Below are positions 1 to 11,024 of a DNA stretch of 64,000 bases, piece by piece. The notes below the pieces were generated by a model. The model had not been told where the DNA came from. It worked only from the letters and a program-made list of their open reading frames with translations, and searched no databases. Location of the stretch: contig NZ_JBFAPK010000014.1 of the NCBI RefSeq assembly GCF_040676675.1, positions 1 through 64,000 of the forward strand, in the 5' to 3' direction. Numbering within the stretch: the stretch's first letter is position 1; every line of letters begins with the position of its first letter. The DNA comes from JBFAPK01 sp040676675 (lineage in GTDB: Bacteria > Actinomycetota > Actinomycetes > Mycobacteriales > Micromonosporaceae). A program made the translations under genes and the position numbers.

Positions 1-120
1 AAACCCCCCCCCCACCCCCCAAACACCACAAAACCACTGGTGGCGCCGCCCCCCCCCCCGCCCGGGCCCCCCCCCCCCCCCGCCCCCCCGCCCCCCGCCC
101 CCCCCCCGGTCGGGTAGTCG
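1..120. other. Low-complexity poly-C stretch at the left edge
   Basis: Runs of C interrupted by single A or G bases fill most of the first 110 bases, unlike anything else in the window. Together with the following bases it lies downstream of the secA stop. It carries no gene. It looks like a contig end or assembly artefact rather than biology, although a real homopolymer tract cannot be excluded from sequence alone. Confidence 0.6.
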
Positions 121-153
121 TCCGGCACCCGGTCGGACCGGGCGCCGCGGGGA

Positions 154-3006
<2,853 letters not shown>

Positions 3007-3176
3007 GGATCAACGCTCCCCTAGACAGTCTGCCGAACCATCGTAGGCGCTGCGCCGGGCCATCTGGCAGTCGCGGCGCTGCCCGATCACTCGAAACCGA
3101 CATTCCACCCGACTATTCCGCGCGGCGACGCCAAATCCGATTACGCCCAGCGCGAACGGTCCGGCACGATGGCCCG

Positions 3177-4349
3177 GTGGAGCCAACGGAGCTGAACGAG
3201 GACGGCCTACTCCTGCGTCCCTGGCGGGCCGCCGACGCCGACGCGGTCCACCGCGCCTGCCAGGATCCGGACATCCGGCGCTGGACGACGGTTCCCTCGC
3301 CGTACCTGCTCGAACACGCCATCGGCTTCGTCGGCACCATCGCCCCGCAGAGCTGGGCCGCCGGCACCGGCGCCCCGTTCGCGGTCTGCGACGCCGGTAC
3401 GGGCGAGCTGCTCGCCTCCTGCGGTCTGGTCGGCATCGACCACGGGCTGCGCTCGGCCGAGGTCGGCTACTGGACCGCGCCCTGGGCCCGGGGCCGCGGC
3501 GTGGCGGTACGCGCCACCCGGGCGGTCGCCCGCTGGGCCTTCGAGTCGCTCGGCATCCGCCGGGTGATCTGGCAGGCCGAACTCGGCAACCACGCCTCCC
3601 GGCTGGTCGCGCTCCGGGCCGGATTCCGGGTCGAGGGCCAGCTCCGGCTCGCCGATCCGAACCCGGCCGGTACCGGGGACGGGTGGATCGGCTCGCTGCT
3701 CCCCGGGGACCTGGACCGGGACACCTCGGCCCTGGCCGGGCCGGGGACGCTCGCCGCCCGGCGGGCCGCCGTCTTCGGTCGCCCCCAGCCGGTGCTGGCC
3801 GGCAAGGCCCGGGGCGGGGAGATCCGGCTGCGCCGGCCCGAGGAGCGCGACGTCGAGTCGCTCGTGACGACCTGCCGGGACCCCGAGACCGTCCGCTGGA
3901 CCGGCGTGCCCCATCCGTACCAGCGCTCCGACGCCGAGTTCTTCACCGGGCCGTACGCCCGGGGCCGGTGGGACCGCGGCGACGGCGCGGTCTTCGTCCT
4001 CGCCGACGCCGCCGACGCCGCGGTGGGCGCGATGGAGCTGCGCATCTCCCCCGCCGACCCGACGCTGGCCGACATCGCCTTCGTCGTCGCGCCGGCCGCC
4101 CGGGGACTCGGTTACGCCTCGGCCGGGCTGCGGACGCTCTGCATCTGGGGCTTCGCCGCGCTCGACCTGGCCCGCGTCGAATGGGAGGCGTACGTCGGCA
4201 ACACCGCCTCGCGCCGGGTGGCCGAGCAGGCGGGCTTCGTGCCGGAGGGCGTCCGGCGGGCCGGCGCCTGGCAGCGTGGCGAGCCCCGCGACGTCTGGAC
4301 GGCCGGGCTGCTGCCGAGCGACCTGTCGGTGGACCGTGCGGACGCCTGA
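3177..4349 (+). CDS. Tandem GNAT-family N-acetyltransferase
   Basis: The 390-residue protein has two consecutive GNAT acetyltransferase domains of the RimJ/RimL type, roughly residues 1-185 and 200-385. Each begins with an LRP(W)R / LRRPEERD strand and has the helix pattern that ends in (A)SRRVAEQAGF or ASRLVALRAGF. The family transfers acetyl from acetyl-CoA to an amine of a protein or small molecule; the substrate here cannot be told. The GTG at 3177 sits only a few bases after CACGAT, so it may be read from a leaderless or short-leader transcript, as no good Shine-Dalgarno site precedes it. It stands alone between divergent secA and convergent hpf. A third, truncated GNAT start overlaps its stop. 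Confidence 0.8.
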   Translation: MEPTELNEDGLLLRPWRAADADAVHRACQDPDIRRWTTVPSPYLLEHAIGFVGTIAPQSWAAGTGAPFAVCDAGTGELLASCGLVGIDHGLRSAEVGYWTAPWARGRGVAVRATRAVARWAFESLGIRRVIWQAELGNHASRLVALRAGFRVEGQLRLADPNPAGTGDGWIGSLLPGDLDRDTSALAGPGTLAARRAAVFGRPQPVLAGKARGGEIRLRRPEERDVESLVTTCRDPETVRWTGVPHPYQRSDAEFFTGPYARGRWDRGDGAVFVLADAADAAVGAMELRISPADPTLADIAFVVAPAARGLGYASAGLRTLCIWGFAALDLARVEWEAYVGNTASRRVAEQAGFVPEGVRRAGAWQRGEPRDVWTAGLLPSDLSVDRADA

Positions 4350-4500
4350 GGTCGTCGAGGTCGACGGCGTCCGGCCGCGTCCCTACCGGGCGGACGACGT
4401 CGACGCGCTGGTGGCGGGGGCGAACGACCCGTGGACCCGGCGCTTCGTCCCGGTCCTGCCCGACCCGTACACCCGTGACGGCACCGCAGACCGCACCCCG
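4336..4500 (+). pseudogene. Truncated third GNAT domain
   Basis: A frame starting at GTG 4336 overlaps the end of the tandem acetyltransferase and reads VRTPEVVEVDG followed by RPRPYRADDVDALVAGA, which matches the first strand and helix of the two preceding GNAT domains. Similarity stops near 4480, just before the 63-bp palindromic repeat at 4508. The frame then stays open as low-complexity Pro/Arg sequence to 4686 and runs into the end of hpf. This looks like the remnant of an adjacent acetyltransferase gene cut off by deletion or by insertion of the repeat. Confidence 0.55.
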
Positions 4501-4507
4501 ACCAGGT

Positions 4508-4570
4508 GGGGCCCGCCGGGCCCGACGAAGAGATCGAGCCTGACGAGCTGCGCCGGGTACGGCGGGCCCC
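4508..4570. repeat. 63-bp palindromic repeat, copy A
   Basis: Two 23-base arms (4508-4530 and 4548-4570) that are near-complementary, with four mismatches, flank a 17-base loop. The reverse complement of this copy is identical to the element at 30830-30892 at 56 of 63 bases, including 13 of 17 loop bases, so the two are members of one family in opposite orientations. It sits at the break point of a truncated GNAT gene. Its role is unknown; REP-like elements or small non-autonomous mobile palindromes are the obvious comparison. Confidence 0.7.
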
Positions 4571-4655
4571 GCCCTGGAGCGCCCGGCCGAGCCATCCACC
4601 GCGCCCACCACGGACGCGACAGGCCCGGCGGACGCCCACCGTCGGGTGGTCGTGG

Positions 4656-5321
4656 TTACCGATCGGCGATGGCGATGAGCCCGTAGTCGTAGCCCTTGCG
4701 CCGGTAGACGACGCTCGGCCGGCCGGATTCCTTGTCCAGGAAGAGGTAGAAGTCGTGCCCGACGAGCTCCATCTCGAAGAGCGCGTCGTCGACGGTCATC
4801 GGCTCGGCGGTGTGCGTCTTCTTCCGCGCGATCTGCCCGGGCCGGTCGCCGTCGAGGTCGCCGTCGAGGTGGCCGTCGAAACCGTCGAACTCCGGCTCGG
4901 CGTGGTCGAGGCGGGCGGGCGCCACCGCGGTCAGCGTGGCCAGGGCGGAACCGTTGGAGGCCGCCACGGGCAGCTCCGCGGTGGCCTCGGCGACGGATAC
5001 CGGGGCGTGCCGCCCGCGGTGCACGCGGCGGCGGTCGGCCACCCGGCGCAATCTGGTCTCCAGCTTCGCGTACGCGGCGTCGAGCGCGGCGTAGAAGTCC
5101 TTGGCGCAAGCCTCCGCGCGGATCACCGGTCCGCGGGATACGCACGTGATTTCGATTCGCTGGCAATGGTCGGACTGTCGCGGATTGCGTTCGTGAAACA
5201 GCTCTACGTCAACACGAATAATCTTCTGATCGTATCGCTCGATCTTGGAGAGCTTGTCGGCTACGTGTACCCGGTAATGGTCCGGCACTTCGACATTGCG
5301 GCCCTTGACCACGATATCCAC
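4656..5321 (-). CDS. hpf: Long-form ribosome hibernation promoting factor
   Basis: HPF binds the ribosomal A/P-site region and dimerises 70S ribosomes in resting cells. Residues 1-95 form the S30AE/YfiA domain (MDIVVKGRNVEVPDHYR at the start), followed by a linker with FDGFDGHLDGDLDGD, then the C-terminal dimerisation domain containing MTVDDALFEMELVGHDFYLF and VVYRRKGYDYGLI. The 221-residue length is that of the long form. The GTG start is set by GGGAGGTCACGC just upstream. It lies between comF-like and secA as in other actinobacteria. Its 248-base upstream region has a possible stress-sigma promoter. Confidence 0.95.
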   Translation of the reverse strand: MDIVVKGRNVEVPDHYRVHVADKLSKIERYDQKIIRVDVELFHERNPRQSDHCQRIEITCVSRGPVIRAEACAKDFYAALDAAYAKLETRLRRVADRRRVHRGRHAPVSVAEATAELPVAASNGSALATLTAVAPARLDHAEPEFDGFDGHLDGDLDGDRPGQIARKKTHTAEPMTVDDALFEMELVGHDFYLFLDKESGRPSVVYRRKGYDYGLIAIADR

Positions 5322-5464
5322 GCGTGACCTCCCTGCAGTGGACAGCCGTGCGGTGACATGACTCCCGGCCGTGCAGACCCTGTCGGGATGGTTCCCTGGC
5401 CCCGACCGGTTGCGTACTGGCGCGCCTCCTTTCGGTGCCCGGGGGAGCGGGTTGGATATCCGAC

Positions 5465-5490
5465 ATACCCCCGGTAAGGAAAACGCTAAC
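5465..5490 (-). promoter_or_regulatory. Possible sigma-B-type promoter of hpf
   Basis: On the minus strand GTTA, a 16-base spacer and GGGTAT are found about 145 bases before the hpf start. This resembles the GTTT-N14-16-GGGTAW pattern of general stress sigma factors in actinobacteria, with one mismatch in the -35 element. The match is short and unconfirmed. Confidence 0.3.
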
Positions 5491-5569
5491 TCCTGTTCTC
5501 CCCGACGTCACCACTTGCAGCAAGACCGTTTCGAGAAGTTTTAGGTGAAAACGCGAGCACGCAGAGTGA

Positions 5570-6289
5570 TCATGCGCGGCGGCGGGGAGTGGCCGCCAGC
5601 ACCGCGGCGCCACGCACCGCCACTCCGGCGCCGGTCAGCAGCCGGGTCGCCGCGGCCAGCGTCACGCCGGTGGTCACGATGTCGTCCAGCACGATCACCG
5701 TGGCCTGCTCGGCGGTACGCCGCAGCGCGGGCAGCCGGCCGGGGCGCAACCGGAACGCCGAGGCGGCCGCCGCCGCCCGGCCCGCGCTGTCCAGCACCGC
5801 CGAGTCCGGCCGGGGCAGCGCCACCAGCGGCTGCGCCACCGCGACCGGCCAGCCGGACCGGCGCAGCCGACCGGCGGCGTGCCGGGCGAGCCGGCGTACG
5901 TGGTCGCCGTGCCGGGCCCGGATCGCCCGGGCGGTGGCGGGCACCGGTACCAGCAGCACGGGTCCGGGCGGGCCGGCGGCGGGGGCGGCCAGCAGGGCCA
6001 CCACCTCCGCGAGGAGCAGGCCCAGCGGCCGGGCCAGCCCGTGCCGGCCACGTTCCTTGTACGACAGCAGCGCCTCGCGCAGCACCCCCTGGTACGCGCC
6101 GAGCGCGGCGCACCCGGGCAGCCCGGCCGGGGCCGGAGTGGGGCGTACCGGCCCGGGGCGCAGCGCCTCCAGGGTCGCGGCGCAGGACGCGCAGACGCCG
6201 TACCGCAGCGGTACCCGCTCCGCCGCGCAGCCGGCGCACTCGGCGGGCAGCACGAGGTCGGTCAGCTCCGCCCAGACGCCAGCCACCAT
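5570..6289 (-). CDS. ComF-family phosphoribosyltransferase-like protein
   Basis: The 239-residue protein starts with a small zinc-ribbon region (CAGC at about 18-21 and CASC at about 33-36) and ends with a PRTase fold that shows the PRPP-binding signature VIVLDDIVTTG. This is the ComF/GntX architecture, linked in other bacteria to DNA uptake or to use of damaged DNA bases; the biochemical role in actinobacteria is not settled. The ATG start has GGAGGCCGGGC before it. The gene follows lpqB by 20 bases and keeps the position it has in the conserved mtrAB-lpqB-comF-hpf-secA order, so co-transcription with lpqB is likely. Confidence 0.88.
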   Translation of the reverse strand: MVAGVWAELTDLVLPAECAGCAAERVPLRYGVCASCAATLEALRPGPVRPTPAPAGLPGCAALGAYQGVLREALLSYKERGRHGLARPLGLLLAEVVALLAAPAAGPPGPVLLVPVPATARAIRARHGDHVRRLARHAAGRLRRSGWPVAVAQPLVALPRPDSAVLDSAGRAAAAASAFRLRPGRLPALRRTAEQATVIVLDDIVTTGVTLAAATRLLTGAGVAVRGAAVLAATPRRRA

Positions 6290-6309
6290 GCCCGGCCTCC
6301 CCGCCGTGC

Positions 6310-8142
6310 TCAGTAGTAGAAGAACGGCGCGGTGATGTTCGCCGTGACGCCCGGGGCCGGGGGCGGCGCACCCGCCACCGCGTCCCGCTCGATCTTGATG
6401 AAGTTGTTGTACTGCGCGTACCAGGAGACCTTGTTCACCTCGTAGAGCACCCGGGCGGTGACGGTGTTCATCGGGTACGCGGCGAGGTTCGTGACCTTGG
6501 AACCCAACTGCTCGGCGAAGGTCGTCTCCACCCCGCCGTCCAGGTTGATCTCGTAGATCGCCGGCCGCCGGTTCTCGGGGGCGGTACCCGCCACGAGAAG
6601 CTGCTGCTCGCTGCTCCAGTCGAGCCCCGAGAGGTCGGTCAGCGACGTGACGACCTGGCGGGCGGGCCCGACGGTCAGCGCCGGCCCGGTGCCCGCGGCG
6701 CCGCTCTCCGCCGTCAGGGCGGCCACGTAGAGCCGGCCGCCCGCGACGAAGGCGATCCGACTCCCCTCGAGCGCCGCGGCGACCGAGGTCACCGGGCCGG
6801 GCGCGTCGGGGAGCGCCACCTGAGCGAGCGCCGGGTCGCCGGGCTGGAACCGGTAGAGGACGCCGTCGGCGACCACCAGGCCGACGGGCTTCTCGGGGTC
6901 GCCGCCCCTGAGCCAGACCGGCCGGCTCATCGAGGCGTACGTCTTCGCGCCCGGCGTGACGCCCTCCACCTGGACCGGGCCCACCCCGACCTGGAGCCGC
7001 CGCCGCCCGTCGTCGGTCGCGGTGACCAGCGCCGCCAGCACCCCGTGCGCGCCCCGGGCCAGCGCCGCGGAGACGACGTCGTGGTTGAGGGCGGGGGCGA
7101 TCGGCGTGCCGGAGTTCTGCTCGCCGATGGTCAGCGGCCGGACCATGCCGCCGTAGACGCAGTACCGTTGCGGGGCCGCGGTGCTCGGCCGGTGGTCGTT
7201 CCGCTCCTGACCCACGTCGATCACCCGGCGGGTCTGGTTTCGGATCTTGAGTTCCAGCTTGCCGTGCAGGTCCGGCGGGAGCGACCAGGCGAACTGGGTG
7301 GCCAGCCGGTTCAGCTCGGCCTCCTCGTCCGGCCCGGGCAGGGCGGAGAGGTTCACCTCGATGCGGTCACCGGTCTGCGGCACCGTACCGATCTGCTCGG
7401 TGCCGTCCGGCAGCGGCACCGCGGTGGAGGTGAGCCAGTCGGCCGGGCCCCTGATCAGCCAGCCCAGCACCTCGGTGGCCCGCCGCTGCGGCGGTACCTC
7501 CAGGGGCAGGTAGCGCAGGTCCGGCACCAGCGCGCTCCGCTCGCTGTTCCAGAAGTAGACCGTCTGCTCGCGGTAGTACTTCTTGATCGCGTCGTCGCTC
7601 AGCAGCAGCGCGGGCGGCGGTTCCAGCAGGTAGAGGCCGACGTTGCCCCGGGTGTCGTTGGGGTCGGCCTTGCCGACCTTGAAGGTGTACCGGGAGTCGG
7701 TGAGCACCGGCGGCGCCAGCGTGCCGTCGGCCCGGAGCACCCCGACCTGCTGTACCTCGATGGTGACGGAACTGCTGGAGCTGTCCTCGGTCACCAGGGG
7801 CACGTCGGTACGGAGCCGGACCACGTTGATCTGGGCCCCGCCCTGCTTCTCCTTGAAGTCCCCCTGCCGGCTCGGCACCAGGTAGTCCCGGACCCGCTGG
7901 TAGGCCTTGTTGCTCTCGCCCGCGGCCGCCTGCAGGAAGTTGGTGACGAACTTCGACACGTCGTCGCCGCTGCTGAGCCGCTGCGGCGGTATCGGCGGCG
8001 CGTCCCCGTACGGCGAGTCGTACTTCAGGGTCGGTACCTGCCCGTCGACCCGTACGTCCGTCTCGTCCGGGATGCCGCAGCCCGTCAGCACCGTCACGAG
8101 CAGCATCGACGCGCTCGCCGCCAGCAGCGGTAGGCGTCTCAC
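6310..8142 (-). CDS. lpqB: Lipoprotein LpqB, accessory protein of the MtrAB system
   Basis: LpqB is an extracytoplasmic lipoprotein that works with the sensor kinase MtrB in cell-wall and division control. The 610-residue product begins with a signal peptide and lipobox VLTGC (Cys22), then a GerMN-like domain in the middle (LRYLPLEVPPQ region) and a C-terminal beta-propeller-like region. The GTG start overlaps the mtrB stop as GTGA, which indicates translational coupling. It is the third gene of the mtrA-mtrB-lpqB operon. Length and domain content are normal. Confidence 0.95.
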   Translation of the reverse strand: MRRLPLLAASASMLLVTVLTGCGIPDETDVRVDGQVPTLKYDSPYGDAPPIPPQRLSSGDDVSKFVTNFLQAAAGESNKAYQRVRDYLVPSRQGDFKEKQGGAQINVVRLRTDVPLVTEDSSSSSVTIEVQQVGVLRADGTLAPPVLTDSRYTFKVGKADPNDTRGNVGLYLLEPPPALLLSDDAIKKYYREQTVYFWNSERSALVPDLRYLPLEVPPQRRATEVLGWLIRGPADWLTSTAVPLPDGTEQIGTVPQTGDRIEVNLSALPGPDEEAELNRLATQFAWSLPPDLHGKLELKIRNQTRRVIDVGQERNDHRPSTAAPQRYCVYGGMVRPLTIGEQNSGTPIAPALNHDVVSAALARGAHGVLAALVTATDDGRRRLQVGVGPVQVEGVTPGAKTYASMSRPVWLRGGDPEKPVGLVVADGVLYRFQPGDPALAQVALPDAPGPVTSVAAALEGSRIAFVAGGRLYVAALTAESGAAGTGPALTVGPARQVVTSLTDLSGLDWSSEQQLLVAGTAPENRRPAIYEINLDGGVETTFAEQLGSKVTNLAAYPMNTVTARVLYEVNKVSWYAQYNNFIKIERDAVAGAPPPAPGVTANITAPFFYY

Positions 8143-9932
8143 GGGCTCACCTCCGTACGGGGTTCCGGCACGGCGCCGCCCGGGGCGAGCGGCGTGGCGC
8201 CACCGGCGGTGATGGCCAGCGGTGCGGCGGAGGGCTGGAGCAGGTCGTCGACCGGGGCCGTGGCGTCGGCCGGCACCAGTCGCAGCGGCGAGGTGGTCAG
8301 CCGGTCGCCGGCCCGGGCGGGCAGGGTGAGCCGGAACTGGGCGCCCTGGCCCGGCGCGCCCCACGCCTCCAGCCAGCCGCCGTGCAGCCGGGCGTCCTCC
8401 AGGCTGATCGACAGGCCGAGGCCGGTACCGCCGGTCTGCCGGGCCCGGGACGGGTCGGCGCGCCAGAAGCGGTTGAAGACCAGCTTCTCCTCGCCCGGCT
8501 TGAGCCCGATGCCGTGGTCCCGGACCGTGATCGCCACGGCGGTGGCGTCCGCGCCGAGGGTGACCTCGACCGGCCGTCCCTCGCCGTGCTCGACCGCGTT
8601 GCCGACCAGGTTGCGCAGGATCCGCTCCACCCGGCGCGGGTCGACCTCGGCGATCACCGGGTGGTCCGGTACGAGCAGCCGCAGCGGCACCCCGCACCGG
8701 GTCGCCAGCCCGTCGAGCCGGTCGACCACCCGCTCCACCACCGGCACCAGGTCGGTGGGCTCGGCGTCGAGCATGGCGAAGCCGGCGTCGAAGCGGCTGA
8801 TCTCCAGCAGGTCGGTGAGGAGGCTCTCGAAGCGGTCCAGCTCGGCCTGGAGCAGCTCGGCGCTGCGCGCCACCGCCGGCTCGAACTCCTCCCGCTCGGC
8901 GAAGATCAGGTCCGCCGCCATTCGGACGGTGGTCAGCGGGGTACGCAGCTCGTGCGAGACGTCGGAGGTGAACCGGCGTTGGAGCCGGGACATCTCCTCC
9001 AGCCGCAGGATCTGGCGTTGCAGGTTGGTCGCCATCTGGTTGAACGAGGCGGCGAGCAGCGCCAGGTCGTCCTCGCCGTTGACCGCCATCCGCTGGTCGA
9101 GCAGGCCGGCCGAGAGCCGCTGGGCGGTCCGCGCGGCGACCCGGACCGGGTTGACCACCAGCCGGGTGACCAGCGCGGAGAGCAGCCCGAGCAACAGGAC
9201 CAGGGCCACGCCGGTGGCCAGTACCGTCGACCGGGCCTGGGTCGCCGTGGTGTCCTGCCGCTCCAGCGGTACAAAGTAGTACAGCTCCAGCTGGCCGACG
9301 CGGGTCCGTACCGGCGAGCCGTAGACCAGGTACTTCTTGCGCCCGCTGCCCAGGTCGCCGGTCCGGATCTGGTGGGCCACCTGGTCGTTCTCGGCGACCC
9401 GCTGCCGCAGCTCCTCGCTGATCATCGGCCGGACGTCCACGGCCGGGGAGATGGCCGGTTTGATCGAGGCAGGGTACTGGTCGGCGGTGAGGGCGACGAC
9501 CACGCCACCGACCTGCCGGGGGTCCCCGCCGGCCAGGTAGCCGACGGTGCTCTCCAGCGTGCCCTGCAGCTTCGGCTCGCCCGGCTGGTTGTAGACGCTG
9601 ATCTGGTTCGCCGCGTACTCGCGCCCGCTCTGCAGCCGTTCCCGGACGTCCTCGGAGGTGTTCTCCAGCAGGATGTTGGTGATCTTGTCAGCCACCAGGT
9701 AGGCGAAGCCGCCCACCAGCAGGCTCGACGCGATCAGGGTGATGGAGACGACCCGGACCTGCAAGGAGCGGCGCCAGGTCTGGCGTACCGCCGAGACGAG
9801 CATCGCCACCCGCAGCACCAGGGCACGCCAGAAGGCCCGCACATTGCCGCGCGCGCGAGCGGAGAGGAGGACTCGCGCGGCGCGGCGGGCGCGGGCGAGG
9901 AACGCCGGAGTCAAGGTCGTCGGGCCGGCCAC
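8139..9932 (-). CDS. mtrB: Sensor histidine kinase MtrB
   Basis: MtrB is the membrane sensor that phosphorylates MtrA. The 597-residue protein has a basic N-terminal extension, a transmembrane helix at about 61-82, an extracytoplasmic sensor domain to about 235, a second helix at about 237-260, a HAMP linker, the HisKA motif FTSDVSHELRTPL with phospho-acceptor His327, and the HATPase motifs NLVGNAVEHGEG and GTGLGLSI. The start assigned is the GTG at 9932, 13 bases after mtrA; the long basic extension makes the exact start less certain. The stop overlaps the lpqB start. Confidence 0.95.
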   Translation of the reverse strand: MAGPTTLTPAFLARARRAARVLLSARARGNVRAFWRALVLRVAMLVSAVRQTWRRSLQVRVVSITLIASSLLVGGFAYLVADKITNILLENTSEDVRERLQSGREYAANQISVYNQPGEPKLQGTLESTVGYLAGGDPRQVGGVVVALTADQYPASIKPAISPAVDVRPMISEELRQRVAENDQVAHQIRTGDLGSGRKKYLVYGSPVRTRVGQLELYYFVPLERQDTTATQARSTVLATGVALVLLLGLLSALVTRLVVNPVRVAARTAQRLSAGLLDQRMAVNGEDDLALLAASFNQMATNLQRQILRLEEMSRLQRRFTSDVSHELRTPLTTVRMAADLIFAEREEFEPAVARSAELLQAELDRFESLLTDLLEISRFDAGFAMLDAEPTDLVPVVERVVDRLDGLATRCGVPLRLLVPDHPVIAEVDPRRVERILRNLVGNAVEHGEGRPVEVTLGADATAVAITVRDHGIGLKPGEEKLVFNRFWRADPSRARQTGGTGLGLSISLEDARLHGGWLEAWGAPGQGAQFRLTLPARAGDRLTTSPLRLVPADATAPVDDLLQPSAAPLAITAGGATPLAPGGAVPEPRTEVSP

Positions 9933-9945
9933 AGTGGCACCCAGC

Positions 9946-10635
9946 CTATCCGGTGCCCGCTTTGTAGCCGACGCCCCGTACGGTCAGGATGATCTCGGGT
10001 CGCTCCGGATCCGGCTCGATCTTGGCCCGCAGCCGCTGCACGTGCACGTTGACCAGGCGGGTGTCGGCCGCGTGCCGGTAGCCCCAGACCTGCTCCAGCA
10101 GCACCTCGCGGGTGAAGACCTGGCGGGGCTTGCGGGCGAGCGCGACCAGGAGGTCGAACTCCAGCGGCGTGAGCTTCACCTCGTCGCCGTCCCGGCTGAC
10201 GGTGTGGGCCGGCACGTCGATGCTGATCTGGTTGCCGGGCGGCCCGATCGAGAGCATCTCCGGCGCGGCGTCCTCGCCCCGGCGCAGCCGGGCCCGCATC
10301 CGGGCCACCAGTTCCTTGGGCTTGAACGGCTTGACCACGTAGTCGTCCGCGCCCGACTCCAGCCCGAGCACCACGTCGACCGTGTCGCTCTTGGCGGTCA
10401 GCATGACGATCGGCACCCCGGACTCGGCACGGATCGCCCGCGCCACGTCGATCCCGCTCATCCCGGGGAGCATGAGGTCGAGCAGCACGATGTCGGGCCG
10501 GCTGTCGCGGAACGCGGCCAACGCCCGTTCGCCGTCGGCCACGAACGAGGGTAGGAAACCCTCGCTTCGCAGGACGATACCGAGCATTTCGGCCAGCGCG
10601 GGATCGTCGTCAACCACCAGTACCCGGGCTCTCAT
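9946..10635 (-). CDS. mtrA: Response regulator MtrA
   Basis: MtrA is an OmpR/PhoB-type response regulator of cell division, DNA replication and wall metabolism in actinobacteria. The 229-residue product has a receiver domain with DDD at 9-11, phospho-acceptor Asp53 in VLLDLMLPG and the Lys in VVKPF, followed by a winged-helix DNA-binding domain (LTPLEFDLLVALA, RLVNVHVQRLRAKIE). The ATG at 10635 gives the family's usual N-terminus; a longer in-frame extension is non-conserved. No clear Shine-Dalgarno site precedes the ATG. It heads the mtrA-mtrB-lpqB operon, with DnaA-box-like sites about 180 bases upstream. Confidence 0.96.
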   Translation of the reverse strand: MRARVLVVDDDPALAEMLGIVLRSEGFLPSFVADGERALAAFRDSRPDIVLLDLMLPGMSGIDVARAIRAESGVPIVMLTAKSDTVDVVLGLESGADDYVVKPFKPKELVARMRARLRRGEDAAPEMLSIGPPGNQISIDVPAHTVSRDGDEVKLTPLEFDLLVALARKPRQVFTREVLLEQVWGYRHAADTRLVNVHVQRLRAKIEPDPERPEIILTVRGVGYKAGTG

Positions 10636-11024
10636 GGCACTAATATTCCACCCCCGCTCCGGCGCGTGGGACCCGCCCACGCCCCCGACGGTCCCCCGGC
10701 CCCGCGGGGATCCCGCGATCGCCGGAGAACAAAAGCCGCGCGAAACCATAACTACTGCAAGCCCGGTCGCGATCTCGCCCCAGAGTCGGATATGCGGCCG
10801 AGGATCCGAGGTTATCCACAGATCCCCCGCTCATCCACAGGCCCGACGCGGCTGCCCGGAACCGGCCCGCCTGCCCGGATCGCCGGCCGCCGGGCCGCCC
10901 CGGGTCGCCGGGCCGCGGGTCCGCGCCCGGCCGCCGGGCCGCGCCTTGCCGCGCCGGAACGGAGGGCCCGTCGCCAACGGAGGGCCGGCGCCCGGCAGAG
11001 GGCGGCCAGCGGGGACCGGCGGGG
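10636..11024. other. Intergenic region mtrA-efeB with two DnaA-box-like sites
   Basis: This 389-base gap holds the mtrA promoter region and the downstream end of efeB. TTATCCACA at 10812-10820 is a perfect consensus DnaA box and TCATCCACA at 10831-10839 differs by one base; they are direct repeats 19 bases apart. The remainder, up to about 11000, is low-complexity GC-rich sequence with no gene that can be supported. The tmk gene found at this location in mycobacteria is absent. Confidence 0.55.

Noticed and set aside
10812..10839. Replication origin
   Set aside because: Only two DnaA-like boxes and no AT-rich unwinding region, dnaA or dnaN nearby.
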